DNA of 64,000 nt from Aquarana catesbeiana (Eukaryota; Chordata; Amphibia; Anura; Ranidae). Below are positions 43,808 through 56,440 of this stretch, one piece after another (the first letter of the stretch is position 1; every line of letters begins with the position of its first letter). A program made the position numbers and the translations under genes. The notes beneath the pieces were generated by a model. That model searched no databases, was not told the DNA's origin, and saw nothing but the letters and a program-made list of their open reading frames with translations. The stretch covers positions 129,363,655 to 129,427,654 of the forward strand of contig NC_133324.1 of NCBI RefSeq assembly GCF_042186555.1, written 5' to 3'.

Positions 43808-44209
43808 TGATAAATATGTGAAGCAGCGTTAAAATATTTTACTCAATATTGTGAAAACACAAAAATGAATCAATATAATGACATCAAACTTATTAGGTGA
43901 AAAACGTTTATAAAGAAATCACACCAAATATATAAATAGTGTCCAATAAGAGCCCATTCACAATTGCCAAAAAAGGAAAAATATATGTGAAACAAGAAAG
44001 TCCAAAGGAAACAAATTGTTCATGATTCACTTGATCCCCCCAGTGTCCCCACAATCACAATTCGTAGTGCTTCCACCACCAGGTGAAACCAAGTATTAAA
44101 GCCTCTTACCGGATCCTGTGGACCATCATATAGTATGGTCAAATGCGCGTGTTACATCTCCCTATGAAGGGAAATTCCAAAGCGCCAAACGTGATCCAGT
44201 CAGGGTTGG
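43808..44209 (+). repeat. Half copy of the 41783 foldback (left arm plus loop)
   Basis: Direct-orientation match to 41785-42187 (TGAAGCAGCG, CACAAAAATGAATCAATATA, GAGCCCATTCACAA, CTTCCACCACCAGGTGA, CGTGATCCAGTCAGGGTTG), but the right arm is absent. The two copies lie 2 kb apart. Confidence 0.88.
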
Positions 44210-45069
44210 TTCATCAGCAGGATGAAAAATAAACATCATATACGCCCATAGTGTAACCCATAAGAAACATTTATTCAAAAAATAACAAGTAAAACTTGCA
44301 AAGGGAATCACACTAAGCAAATCCGTGGGCAATAGGTTTAAAAAAACTTGCATATAGCAATAAAAACAGATACAATTGCTCTCCCAAAAAGCAGCAGGCT
44401 GAGTGGCTGCATCAGACTCTCCCGCCCGTCAGCAAGCGTGTGTAATGACGACGCCAAACAATAAAAATAAAAAAACACTCAAGTTTGTTTTAAGAACATA
44501 CTGAGATAGTTCTGTGTTCGGGAGTGGACGAAATACAGAAAGCAAAGTTCTACATACTAAATATTATAACCTAATCCAAGCTGGGAAAAATGTGAAAGGC
44601 TACAATGGTTTGAGCTGTTTTGCAGCTTCATGGTCCGAATAGCTTACAAATTACAATAACTGAGTGACAATGAAGCACAACACAGGAGTATGTCAACAAC
44701 AGTGTGGCTGAAACAATAGAAATTTTAGAGCTAAAAATAATGCAGCTAGATTCAGAGGGGTTGATTAACTAAAGGCAAATAGACTGTTCATTTTGCAAGG
44801 GAAGTTGTACTTTGTCTGGGAATCTTCCCAGAGCTTTGTGAATGAGGTGAAGTTCTGTTCTCTTCCAATCATCCAATCATGTCCAAGCAAAAAATACTGC
44901 TTATATTGATTATATTTGTACAAACTACTGGGTATTCTTGCATAGTGAAATTTACACTAAACTAACCCCCCCCCCCCCCCTGTGATGGCTGGCATCAGTG
45001 AATAATAGAAGCACTTGAGTGGTAAAATCAAGAGACCAAGGTCCATTTACAAAAATCGTGACATGCAGT
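44210..45069. other. Unassigned, with a C-tract
   Basis: AGCTAGATTCAGAGGGGTTG at 44746 looks like the edge of a frog interspersed repeat from memory. A poly-C run of about 15 lies at 44967-44981. No genes. Confidence 0.35.
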
Positions 45070-45163
45070 TTTAACCACTTGAAGACCAAACCTTTTCTGG
45101 CGCTTTTTGTTTACAAGTAAAAATCTTTTTTGTTTGCTAGAAAATCAATTAGAACCCTCAAAC

Positions 45164-45167
<4 letters not shown>

Positions 45168-45219
<52 letters not shown>
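45168..45219. repeat. (TA)n microsatellite, left of the Tc1 derivative
   Basis: About 25 TA units ending exactly at the TA target of the element at 45220. Confidence 0.95.
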
Positions 45220-45857
<638 letters not shown>

Positions 45858-46725
45858 TTTCTTCTTTTTAGCAGAGACATGTGCGTAGGTATATTGAATG
45901 ACATTTATTACAATGTTCTTCTTTTACATGTGGTCTATGTTTGTGATATGGTTTGATACAGGTTCCATGATCAATAAACACCATTTTTTATTCACCCCCT
46001 GTTGTCCGTGGGCCTCATTTAAAGTCCCAAACTCCCATTTTTCTCTCTGAATTAGGGATGGAGGCGCATTCCCCATGCGCCTCATTCAAAGTCCCGAAAA
46101 TTCCAATATCCTAGAGAATAAAATGGCAACCGCTTACATTTTTTATGTCAGACGGTATTTGCGCCGCGGTTTTTCAAACTCAATGTTTTTGCAAAAAAAT
46201 ACACTTTAATGAATTTGAAAATATAAAATATGAAAATATAAAAGACGATGTTACTCTGCGTAAATAGATACCTAACATGTCACGCTTTAAAATTGCGCAC
46301 GCTCATAGAATGGTGACAAACTACTATACTTAAAAATCTCCATAGGCGGCGCTTTAAAATTTTTTACAGGTTAACTGTTTAGTGTTACAAAGGAAGTCTA
46401 GTGCTAGAATTATTGCTCTCGCTCTAGCGCTCATGGCGATACCTCACATGTGTGGTGCGAACATGGTTTACATATCCATGTACGCCTTAAGTATGCGTTC
46501 ACTTCTACGTGCGAGCACAGAGGGATGGCAGTGCTTTAAAAATTAGATTTTTTATTTTTACACTAGCCCTTTAATTTTGTTTTTTTTTTTTTTGCACTTT
46601 TATTCCTATTATAGTACAAGGAATGTAAACATCCCTTGTAATAGAAATAAGGGATGCCAGGTCCTCTTTATGAAGAGATCTGGGGTCTATAAGACCCCAA
46701 ATCTCTCCTCTGCCTTTAAAAGCAA

Positions 46726-47590
46726 AAGATTAAAAAAAAATTAGATCTTTTGCTTTAAAAAAAAAATTGTTTACTTTCGCCCTAGACCGAAAGTGATGTC
46801 ATGAGTCAATCTGGTCTCTGTTCTATGGCCAGCTGCACGAACCATCGGAACATTTCCCGGGCTCACAGGTAAAAGTGGTAAAACTGAGAAACACCAGCGA
46901 GCGGCGGAAGGAGGGACTACAACTTCTCCCGCTGCTTCTGAAAGCAATCCAGCGGCTAATTATCGCTTGGACTGCTTTTATGAGAAACACAATCGCCAGC
47001 TAAAAAAAAATACTGGGGTTATGGCTGATAGCTTCAGCCATAACCCCGGCAAACCATTTGAAACCATGTGATTTTAATTGAATACAATCATTTAAAGCAG
47101 CTAGTCCACTGATATGATATTTTAGTTTTAGGTACCAACCAACAGTTTTTCATTTCGTGGATTCCATGGACAAAATATTTGCATTACAATATGTCTCACA
47201 CTCTTCCAGCTGGACTTTTTAATCTTTGTCAAATGTTAGAGGGTGAAGCCTTATATCTATTCTTTCATAACTTAGTTACCTGAGACAGCAAGGCTAAAAG
47301 CTCAGGGGTCTTTGGTGTATTGGGCATTCCCAGTCTCTGGGAAAGTGTATCTTGGTTTCTCTGGCATAAAGAAAAAGGGAGGAAAAATAGCTCACTAATA
47401 TAACAGTTTTCATATTGCGGTTTACCAGAGTCATCCACCATAAATCAGTGACTTGCAACCAGGAAAAGATTCCTATCTGTGGCATGCTTACTCTCAAAGG
47501 GGGGTATGGGTCCCCTGATTTGATGACAATTACCTTTTTCAGCAGCATTGCCAGTAACAGCTCGGTCCATGTGGCTGAGCAGAAGTCACA
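46726..47590. other. Possible R2 extension, otherwise unassigned
   Basis: CTTTCGCCCTAGACCGAAAG (46777) is a near-perfect hairpin, and GGGGTTATGGCTGA .. CAGCCATAACCCC (about 47014-47046) is another. Both lie just beyond the part of R2 shared with copy A. Confidence 0.45.
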
Positions 47591-47924
47591 GGCCGTACAA
47601 GCAACTGCTCCTCTGTCAGCACTGCAGACTCAGGCTACACCTGTATCTGCGCTACACCTGTATCTGCACTGCCCCAAATGTACTCCACCATGCTCCAACT
47701 TAGCATTAGTGTTTGTACTAACTCAAAATATGCATCCATCTATCTCCTCCAGGAGCAGGCCGTACAAGCAACTGCTCCTCTGTCAGCACTGCAGACTCAG
47801 GCTACACCTGTATCTGCGCTACACCTGTATCTGCACTGCCCCAAATGTACTCCACCATGCTCCAACTTAGCATTAGTGTTTGTACTAACTCAAAATATGC
47901 ATCCATCTATCTCCTCCAGGAGCA
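47591..47924 (+). repeat. 167-bp tandem duplication
   Basis: The sequence starting GGCCGTACAAGCAACTGCTC at 47591 starts again at 47758 and is virtually identical to the end. Inside each copy, CTACACCTGTATCTGC is itself doubled. Because 167 is not a multiple of three, the two copies are read in different frames, giving two overlapping frames with related peptides. I do not call a gene. Confidence 0.93.
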
Positions 47925-48944
47925 GAAAACGTTTAATAAACTCAGGCAGCACTGCACTGTGGGAACTCTAGTCCAGAGGAGAGACACTACTGTAATCAAG
48001 AGCTTTTGAACTGCATTTCCCAGAGAGAGATTTCCCAGACTCTGGATTCTGTTGCAGAGAGGAACTCCACAGAGTGCACATTGCTGTCCAGTGTGCACCA
48101 TCACTGCTGCATATACAGTAGGCGGCCAGAGTGGGATCTGGAGAGCTGAATTCGGGGGTGCCAACAGCCAGAGCCACCTGGAGGGCAAAGCAGAGAGTGG
48201 ACTAATATCTGTGTGTGACCAGATGGTTAGCAGCAATATCACTGGGACTGGGGAGCTGCTGCTGGGGGGGTATATTATCTGCTGCTAGAGAGACTGAGCC
48301 CTTTATAAACTAACCATACAGTCATCTAGTAGCCTTATTGCTGCCTGCAGGATTGGATGATAATATTCTAATGTGCACCAATGGTACAACTGGGTCCCAA
48401 CACTAACTGGCTGAAGAGTTAGGCCAAATAACTGTCCATTTACAGATGCTACACGGAGACCTTCACCTATTGCTTATGCATATGCTTATGCTTATGCTAT
48501 GTACCTCTCAGGGGGAATTGTGCCATATCCTAGCCATTCTCCTATAGTGCACTCTAGACTAGTTATAGTATTATTATTCACATTGCAGTTAATGCTTATA
48601 TGCACTGTTTATTGCCGACTTTGCTGATTCATGAGTTAATCCCAGTCTAGTAGTACAGAACTCTATTCTAAGTTACCTTGGCATAGTGATTATACTGTCT
48701 AACTGACTGTGTCTGAACCTACTTACTGTGCGTTCATTAATGCTCAAACCACTATTTATTTTAACCTGTACCATTAAACACTGAGTTAATTTACTACTAA
48801 ACAGTGCTAATTCACAGCGGGTATTTATACTGTGTTCTTATAAGTACTTGCAATAACTTTCATTCAACCAGGTATGCTGAGGTTACTCGAGGCGCAGAAT
48901 AGAGAACCCAAATTACCAAGCTGACGCTACATCTGGTAGCGCTA
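47925..48944. other. Unassigned, possibly LTR-derived
   Basis: The end (GAGGCGCAGAATAGAGAACC .. TGGTAGCGCTACA) and the composition recall an LTR, but there are no matching borders, TSD or coding region. A (TATGCT)n-like patch lies at 48476-48500. Confidence 0.3.
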
Positions 48945-49060
48945 CATATGGTTTGTGTACAGAATGGTAATATATCACCCTAACGAGGTTCCAGTAATAT
49001 GTGATAGTTCACGCGTAGAGGCAAAAACACACATTTCGATGTATAAATGTTATATCTTAT
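48945..49060 (+). repeat. Dispersed repeat R3, copy 2
   Basis: Matches 37073-37191 in order, with scattered substitutions. Confidence 0.75.
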
Positions 49061-49497
49061 CTTCGCTGCAGTTTCCAGTGTGTGGGGGTGCCATTAGGAT
49101 TAATGGTACCTCCATACATCTAAACTGCATTGCATTTTTTTCTGCGAGTGCGGGAAGGTGTGCAATTAAACGCCTTCCTGCAGCTTGCAATAATGTGAAC
49201 GTTGATTTTTTTTTTTTTTCCTTGTTCAGCAGCCACATGGGTAAAGCAAGCAGACGAACCAAATTGGCTGGAAAGCGCAGGGAACCCTACCAGAAGTCAC
49301 CAGATTCTCTGGTACTCTACTAACAGAAAGCTACCTCCTCTTAGCTGCAGGCTGTAGATTGATGGAATACAAAGTAGAGTGTTATCTCTTTTAGACGTGT
49401 GCGGTTCATTTTGTTCTGAATTGAAATTCAGATGAATTTTCCATTCTTGGAAACTCGGGTGTATCCGAATTTTCTAATTACAACAGAACTGAATTTA
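49061..49497. other. Unassigned
   Basis: TAGACGTGTGCGGTTCATTT at 49392 could be the left end of an element whose right end is GCACATCTCTA at 54025, but no TSD supports it. The 122-codon plus-strand frame 48955-49323 crosses a repeat boundary and is not a gene. Confidence 0.3.
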
Positions 49498-49866
49498 ACC
49501 ACTTTAATACAGGGCACATTCACCCCCTTCCTGCCCAGGCCATTTTTCAACTTTCATTGTACCCAAATACATTTTTTATCTTTCTCTTCACGCAAATAGA
49601 GCTTTCTTTTGGTGTTTTTTAATCACTGCTGGGCTTTTTATTTAAAAAAAAAAAAAAGACCGAAAATTTTGAAAAAAATCAAGTTTTTCTCAGTTTCTGT
49701 CAGTAAATTTTGTAAATAAGTAATTTTTCTCCTTCACTGATGTGCGCTGATGAGGCTGCACTGATGGGCACTGATAGGCTGCACTGATGGGCAGTGATGA
49801 GGCGGCACTTATGGACACTGATGAGGCAGCACTTATGGGAACTGATTAGGTGGCACTGATGAGGAG
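49498..49866 (+). repeat. Interspersed repeat R1 with minisatellite
   Basis: Begins CCACTTTAATACAGGGCACA with CCTTCCTGCCCAGGCC (counterpart at 1-93). From 49737 it turns into units of GATGAGGCTGCACTGATGGG CACT (24 bp). The Gypsy LTR begins where the array stops. Confidence 0.8.
49737..49866 (+). repeat. Minisatellite, ~24-bp unit
   Basis: About five units of GCACTGATGGGCACTGATGA GGCT with variants (GGCACTTATGG). Reverse-complement core AGTGCAGCCTCATCA resembles the units at 10862. Confidence 0.88.
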
Positions 49867-50318
49867 GTTCAGGGCTGGGCTCTCAGCCCTCCCTTCTCAG
49901 TGCTCAGGTTGCTCAGCTGTCGGTTAATTGCCAGTACTCATCTTTCCACCGTGGCTCACCTGTTGATCATCTTCTGCTCGTTAGTCTAGCCCACAGCCAG
50001 CCCTTCTGGCTATTTAAACTGCCTGGTTCATTTCTTCAATGCCTTCGCCTTCATCAACATTCCTACAGACTCTCTGCTGTGTTCCTGTTGAAGACTTGCC
50101 TGGCTGACGTCCCTTCTGGTTCCTGATCCTGTCTGCTGCCTCTGACTATGCTGATCTCTGGCTTCCTGATTTCATGGCTTGTTCCGACTACCCGATTTGG
50201 TTACCGAACCCTGGCTATGTTTTGACTACATTTACCAGTTGTACAAGCTTTACCATTTTATTAAAAGGTGTGATCTTTACTGCATTTTCTGTCTCCGTCT
50301 GTTTCATGGTTTCTGTCA
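49867..50318 (+). mobile_element. Probable Gypsy 5' LTR, ~450 bp
   Basis: Ends TTTCTGTCA and is followed by gag-like coding sequence. GGCTATTTAAACTGCC near the middle is a TATA-like core, and TTTTATTAAAAGG lies near the end. The start (GTTCAGGGCTGGG) is a degraded TG start. A 3' LTR is not present, and the primer-binding site and most of gag are missing. Confidence 0.6.
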
Positions 50319-50329
50319 GTAGGCAAAGG

Positions 50330-50766
50330 CCAAGAATTCAGAAGATGCAGGCAATCCACCTAGTGGATTGCGTAAGCCTTCTGTACGTTTGAGCTTTGCA
50401 GTCCCACCCTTGCCTCCCTCACCTCCCATGCCTTCTGGTACCGAGTCTGCCAGTGAAGTAGAACCCATGCAGTTGTGCTTCACACGTCTCTCTGCGGAGG
50501 AGAGGGCCTTTAGGAGGAGGGAGAGATTGTGCATTTGTGGCCAGGCAGGTCACTTCTTGAAGTCTTGTCCTACCCATCCGGGAACCTTAGGTGGAGTTGT
50601 AACGTCCCCAGTTGCCTTGAAGGATAATCCTCTAGTTCCAGTTAACCTTTCGTGGTCTGAGTCGTTCATCGATACACAGGCTCTAATCAACTCTGGAGCT
50701 GCGGGCCTGTTCATAGAGGGTGCCTTTGTGTCTAAGCCTCCCATTAATAGCCATTTAGGCTATTGA
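50330..50766 (+). pseudogene. Ty3/Gypsy gag C-terminus and protease, decayed
   Basis: Follows the LTR directly, so most of gag is deleted. At about residue 50 of the frame from 50368 there is a zinc knuckle, CICGQAGHFLKSCP, with one residue between the first two cysteines instead of two, a one-codon loss. The retropepsin motif reads INSGAAGLFI: the catalytic Asp codon is Asn. The frame stops at 50764-50766 and coding continues in another frame from about 50792. Retroelement relic, inactive. Confidence 0.88.
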
Positions 50767-50791
50767 TGGGAGGCCTCTACAGCCTGCCCAT

Positions 50792-52338
50792 TTGATTCAT
50801 GAGACTGTTTCGTTGACCATGGCCATAGGGGCTTTTCGCCATGAGATAATCCAATTTCAAGTAATTTCCTCTCCTCATTATACGGTGGTTATTAGTTATC
50901 CTTGTTTACAGAGGCACAACCACTCTTTTGATTGGCTTTGTGCTGAGGTTCTTTCCTGGTCGCCACAATGCAGTAAGACAAAGTGGCTAAAGGTCTTGTG
51001 CACCTCTTCCCTCTCCTGCTTGCCTGAGGAGTACCGCAAATTTAGCAATGTCTTTTACAAGGGTCAAGCCGGTAGTTTGCCTCCACACTGGTCGTATGAT
51101 TGTGCAATTGACCTTCAACCGGGTGCTATGCCTCCCATTGGCTGGGTTTACCCTTTGTCTGTCTCGGAGTATAAAGCCATGGAGGACTATGTTGCTGACG
51201 CACTTTCTCAAGGGTTCATTCCCAAATCCTCGTCTCCTGCTGGTGCTGGCTTCTTCTCTGTGAAAAAGAAGAGTGGTGAACTGAGACCTTGTATCGATTA
51301 TAGTGGGTCTCAATCACGCTCAAGAACGCCTACCCGATTCCGTTGACTACGGAATTATCCTCAAGGGAGCAACGGTGTTCACAAAGCTCGATCTGATAGG
51401 GGCATACAATCTTGTTAGGATCAAGGAGGGCGACAAATGGAAAACTGCGTTTATCACCAGGACAGAACATTAAGAATACCTTGTAATGACATTTGGTCTT
51501 TGCAACGCACCTGCAGTTTTTCAGGAGTTCATCAACGATGTCCTCAGAGAAATGTTGCAGCAATGTGTGGTTGTTTATCTCAACGATATTCTCATATATT
51601 CTAAATCCCTAGAGAGCCACCACACAGATGTCTCCTGTGTGCTACAGAGGCTGAGAGATAATAACCTGTATTGTAAGTGTGAGTTCCATCGTGAACAGGT
51701 TAAATTTCTGGGTTATGACATTTCTTCTGCCTGTTTTTCGATGGATCCAGAAAAATTATCTGCTGCTCTACAGTGGCCTCAACCTGTAGGTCTACGTCCG
51801 TTAAAACGTTTTCTTGGCTTTGCCAATTATTATCTGAAATGTATTCGGGACTTCTCTTCTCTGGTCAAACCCCTGACTGATATGACCAGAAAGGACGGTA
51901 ACCCACAAAATCGGTCTCCGGATTCCATTGAAGCCTTTGAGTCTCTCAAGGCTGCCTTTGTTTCAGCTCCTGTGCTGGCACGTCCTGATCCCACGCTACC
52001 CTTCGTTCTTGAGGTTGATGCATCAGAGATTGGAGTGGGCGCCCTTCTGTCTCAACGTCCTACCTCTGAGAGCGCTTCCTTGTGGCTACTTTTCTAAGAA
52101 ATTGTCTCCTGCAGAGTGCAATTATGAGATTGGGGACAGAGAATTGTTAGCTATCATTTTAGCTCTTAAAGAATGGAGGCGTCTCCTTGTAGGTACCACT
52201 GTGCCAGTCCTCATTTTGACTGACCATAAGAATCTCCCATTCTTGTCTGAGGCTAAACGCTTATCTCCCAGAAGAGCACGGTGGGCTCTTTTTCTGTACA
52301 GCTTCAATTCTCATTCTTACCCGGTACTAAGAATGTAA
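50792..52338 (+). pseudogene. Ty3/Gypsy reverse transcriptase and RNase H, decayed
   Basis: Copies element RNA into DNA in intact relatives. Visible in order: ALSQGFIPKSSSPAGAGFF and KKKSGELRPCIDY (about 51192-51300), a frameshift near 51305, FTKLDLIGAYNLVRI (first catalytic Asp, kept), TAA at 51471, FGLCNAPAVFQEFIN, and YLNDILIYS, where the first Asp of the YxDD pair is Asn. The thumb/connection follows (FLGFANYYLKCIRDFSSL), then RNase H (LEVDASEIGVGALLSQR; RELLAIILALKEWR; LILTDHKNL). Further frameshifts lie near 52075 and 52310. It is bracketed by protease and integrase in the usual Gypsy order. At least three frame changes, one stop and an active-site change make it inactive. Confidence 0.93.
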
Positions 52339-53160
52339 GGGCTGACAAATTGTTGCAACAATTTTCCTCCACTTCCAAGATTGAATCGGTGCCTTGTGCT
52401 GTGATACCTCCCGATCGCATTCTGGCTACTGTACGCACCTCACCCAGTCTCACCTCATCTTTGGGTGACAGAATTCTTGCCGCTCAGATCCAGTCTCCTC
52501 CTGAGAAACCTGGTGAGCGCTGCTTTGTCCCTGAGAATCTCCACACTGCTTTGCTCCAGACTTACCACTCTCCCAAGGTGGCTAGCCACCCAGGGAAGAA
52601 TCAACTCATTTGGGCTATTTCTCAACAATTCTGGTGACCTAGTCTCTGCGCTGATGTAACCGCCTTTGTAGCCGCTTGTTCCGTGTGTGCACAGAGTAAG
52701 ACACCACGACACCTTCCAGTGAGCCTCCTACAACCCATACCAAATGGAGAGAGGCCTTGGACCCACCTGTCTATGCATTTTATTGTGGAGTTACCCAACT
52801 CCCAGGGCAACATAGTTATTCTCATGGCGGTTGACCGGTTCTCGAAAATGTCACATTGTATTCCACTAAAGAAGTTGCCCACATCCAAAGAACCGGCATC
52901 CATTTTTGCTCAGGAGATCTTTAGGTTACATGGGCTACCCAAGGTTATCATCTCTGACAGGGGTACTCAGTTTGTCTCTAGGTTTTGGTAAACCTTTTGT
53001 GCACAGTTAGGAAATCAGCTTTCATTCTCCACTGCGTATCACCCGCGGTACAATGGGGCTGCAGAACGAACTAACCAAGCCTTGGAGCTGTTTCTATGCT
53101 GCTATATTTCTGACCACCATAACAACTGGTCAGACCTCCTGTACTCAAAGCCTAAAATTT
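52300..53160 (+). pseudogene. Ty3/Gypsy integrase, truncated and decayed
   Basis: Begins with the RNase H-integrase linker (LPGTKNVRADKL). The zinc-binding segment then shows H and H in TYHSPKVASHPGK and the two Cys in CSVCAQSK. TGA at 52635 and TAA at 52989 interrupt in the same frame. The catalytic core has HLSMHFIVELP, where the first acidic residue is His. It keeps ISDRGTQFVS (second Asp) and YNGAAERTNQ (Glu). Homology stops near 53160, before any chromodomain, and no 3' LTR follows. Confidence 0.92.
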
Positions 53161-54030
53161 TAGGGGAAATAACATCACTGAAAATTAATAATAATGTGTA
53201 CACCACCGACTCAGCCGATTAATGGATGGGGTTCCAGGAGCCAATCTACAAGATTCAAAAACAGTCTTAGCAAAGCAGAAAGCTGAGACTAAAAAGGGGC
53301 TCCATAATGAAACTCACTGCGGTATATCTACAAAAAAATGTTTTGATACAAACCATAAAATTAATTCAAAGTATCACAAAAAACACACAACCTTCCCCGT
53401 ACCATGATTAAAAAATGAATGACAACGTTGCCAGGAAAACTAATTAAAAACAGCCCGCGCTCCCAAGCATATACACACACCCTAAATAGCAATTAATTGA
53501 CCCATGATTGGAGGCTAAGCTATAGCATCAATTGACACCCAACGTCCAATAGGTATGGGAAATTTCATCCATATAGCCTGAAAACAAAAGGTTAAGTAGG
53601 GGGGGGGATCAGCATCCGGGGATACAGTTCTGAGTGGAGAAATCAAGACTTCAATCCTGATGATGAAGAGATATCGGCACCGCATAACGTTATTCTGTTA
53701 TATTCTATTCTTTTATTTTCTGTTATATTCTTTTCTATTCTATTTTTTTCTATTCTATTCCTTTCTGTTCTATTTTCTTTGGGAATTGGAAAACAAATCG
53801 AAAACTATTCGAAAACTTTTCAAATTCGAATTTGAAAACTATTCGAAATTGATTTGAAAACTATTCATATTCAAGTTCGGAAAATTAGATTTGATTCGAA
53901 TACAAATAAACAAAACTAATTCTGAAAAGTAAATAAATGGATTAAACTAATTTAACTAAACTAATTTATATAAATAACGAATCGAAACAAAACAAAACTA
54001 ATTTTTTCATTTTGCACATCTCTATAGCCA
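53161..54030. other. Unassigned, with TATTC-type low complexity
   Basis: 53690-53780 is a (TTCTATTC)-like low-complexity run on the plus strand. 53780-53990 is rich in ATTCGAA/TTTGAAAAC words and ends TTTTGCACATCTCTA, typical of a DNA-transposon terminus. Confidence 0.4.
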
Positions 54031-56440
54031 GTATACTGCTCCACATTCTGGTCAGAATTTAAAGCTTTAGTAATCCTATGACAAGGTTCAAGAAAAAGCT
54101 GGTGGGGTTTTTATAAAGGGTAGGCATTACCCACTTTGGTTTATCATAGAATGTACTCTAAATACAGACAAGCCAAAAACATTGATCAAGCTGGTTGCAC
54201 ATGCACAATTGGACACCCAGAGTGTGCAAAACTCATTTTACTTAGCAGGTTATGGTTACAGGGAGTAATTTTTTCAATAGGCAGGAAATCTTTATAATAA
54301 AGAATCACTTTTCATGAATCTGTGCCTGCACAACCACATATGAATTTAACTATCACAGTTGTATTCATATTGCAGGAATGGCAGTAAAATGTTTAGCTGC
54401 ATTAGTGACAGAATTCCGTATTTTTAGGCTAATAAGGATTACATAACCGTGAGAAGATTCAGGTTTTGGTGTTTTTACAAGACCGTCATTGCGAGTCTTC
54501 AAACAAACGAATGAAATAGTGGAAAAAAAATTACATTTAAACAAGAAATAAGACGAGTGAAAGTGAATGGAAATATTATTGTAATGTCTGCCCTGCTCTG
54601 TGCGATCCAAAGTCAGCAATATGGGAAATTCATTCAGACTCATTGTGCCACTCCTAGAACATCAGTCTCATTGTTTTCTCCTCTGTGCTCCTAGACAATT
54701 TAATGCATATTACAGACATAAATATACAATGAATAACATAGTAATATAAAGTAAACATCGTAATGTAAGTATAATGTAAAAATTACAGTGTGACAAATGT
54801 AAAACAAACATCTTCTAATTAAAGACAAATTTGTCAATTAGAACCTAGTCATTGCAGCTAATTATGAGATTTTTGACCTGTATACTAAAAGGCCATTAAG
54901 GCTGGTGCAGTTAAAGTGGACTTAGTGTTGGAAATATTTTTAATTTTAAGTGCAGCATGCTAAGTAAAATGTAAGTGTATCACTTGCAGGTGCTTATTGC
55001 CTCTCACATAAATCATCACACACCCTCTGACAATGTCTTCATGTATTTTTCTCAAAAAAAACAACAAAGAACAATTCCCAGCTCACTTACCAGCCAGCCT
55101 GCAACAAACCAAATTGTCCTATCTAACCATTCATGTTAAAACCAAGGGTTTAGTGTGCACACATTTGCAAATATATGCATAAGCTGCAGGGTCACTTCAT
55201 GGCACCCAAGTGTACTGCAGTCCTAACTCTATAAATGTGTTCAGTGCTGCAAAGGCTGGTAATTGGTGAGGGAACACATTGGATACCTTTGCTGCCATTG
55301 GCTGGTGTTCTTTCGTACAGGTAATGGGTTTTGGTAAAAACAATAGTTTTGGACGAATTAGGTGCCAATTGTTGATTCCAATGTACTGTAGCTTGATGTT
55401 TTGAGGTGCAAAAAGGTCTGTCTCAGGGCAAGCCCCCAGTTGTACTGGCCAGGCAAATACCTCCAGCCCCAAAGCCCACTCACGGTTGTCTTGACATGTC
55501 TTGTCCTGAGCTTCTTTCTTCAGAAGAATGCTTCAACTTGTGACCAGACCTAAATGACCTAGCATGGAAAGAAAAAAAACATTTTATCAATATTAGTTCC
55601 AGAAAGGAACTTACCTACCATTCTAAAGCTTCCCTGCTTGACCGCCCCATACTAGCAACTACAGGTGGTAGCAACTGACACCCTAATAAGGTAACAACAG
55701 CAAACATAAGTATACTGTGTAGGTTAGGAGAGAAAGAACTGCAGTTAAAAGCAAGGAGTTCCTTAGCACAAAATGAAGAGGCACTGCATAAGCTGCAACT
55801 ATGGCTACCAGCGATATTACCCTGCTGAACTGACACTAGGGAACTCTGATTAGCATGGCCAAGGCATCACGTGATACAGCATCCCCAAATCATTACATAG
55901 CCATAAATTAGCAGGACATCTGTACCCAAAGATCACCAAATGGGTTTCTCGCATAAACTCTTGTAGAGGCCATCCTCAAAGAAGTTGCAAGAATCTCCCA
56001 TCCATCCTACAGTCAGCCATAACTTTACTAGAGCTAGGTAAGGAGAAGCTTGAACCATAAACGATGGAGCAGGAAATAATGGAATTCTTTCTCTTGAGAG
56101 CTGTTCAATTTATTGGTATGTGGTCCTATGAGATAAAAGATAAAGATGCAGGGGGGTTCACCCATTAGTGCGATGCTAGGAAGATGTTAGGAAAAAAAAA
56201 GTTTTTTATTTAAGAAAATTTTAACTAAGAAGCTTAAGAATTGAAATTGAGAGTGTCTGCTTTGGCAAAATTGTGTGGTGAAATTAAATTTGTGTCTCTG
56301 TGTCTCTGATGCAGCCTGTTAGACCAATGGCCAGGCTTTCTTGTATCCACTGGGTCACCCCAGCTTTCAATTGGGGTTCACCAAGACCACAATCCTTGAA
56401 CTTATAGTGGCTAAGTATATAACTTTACACTATATGGATG
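54031..56440. other. Largely featureless
   Basis: Apparently single-copy AT-rich DNA. TTAAAGTGGACTTAG at 54910 resembles a TTAA-MITE end without a partner. No supported gene. Confidence 0.45.

Noticed and set aside
47415..47971. 151- and 97-codon frames as a gag-like gene
   Set aside because: The same 167-bp unit is read in two frames and no domain is recognisable.
53690..53780. Satellite array of TTCTATTC
   Set aside because: Too short and irregular; reported only as low complexity.
49392..54030. A DNA transposon spanning the Gypsy relic (TAGACGTGTGC ... GCACATCTCTA)
   Set aside because: The termini match only over about 11 bases and no target duplication is present.
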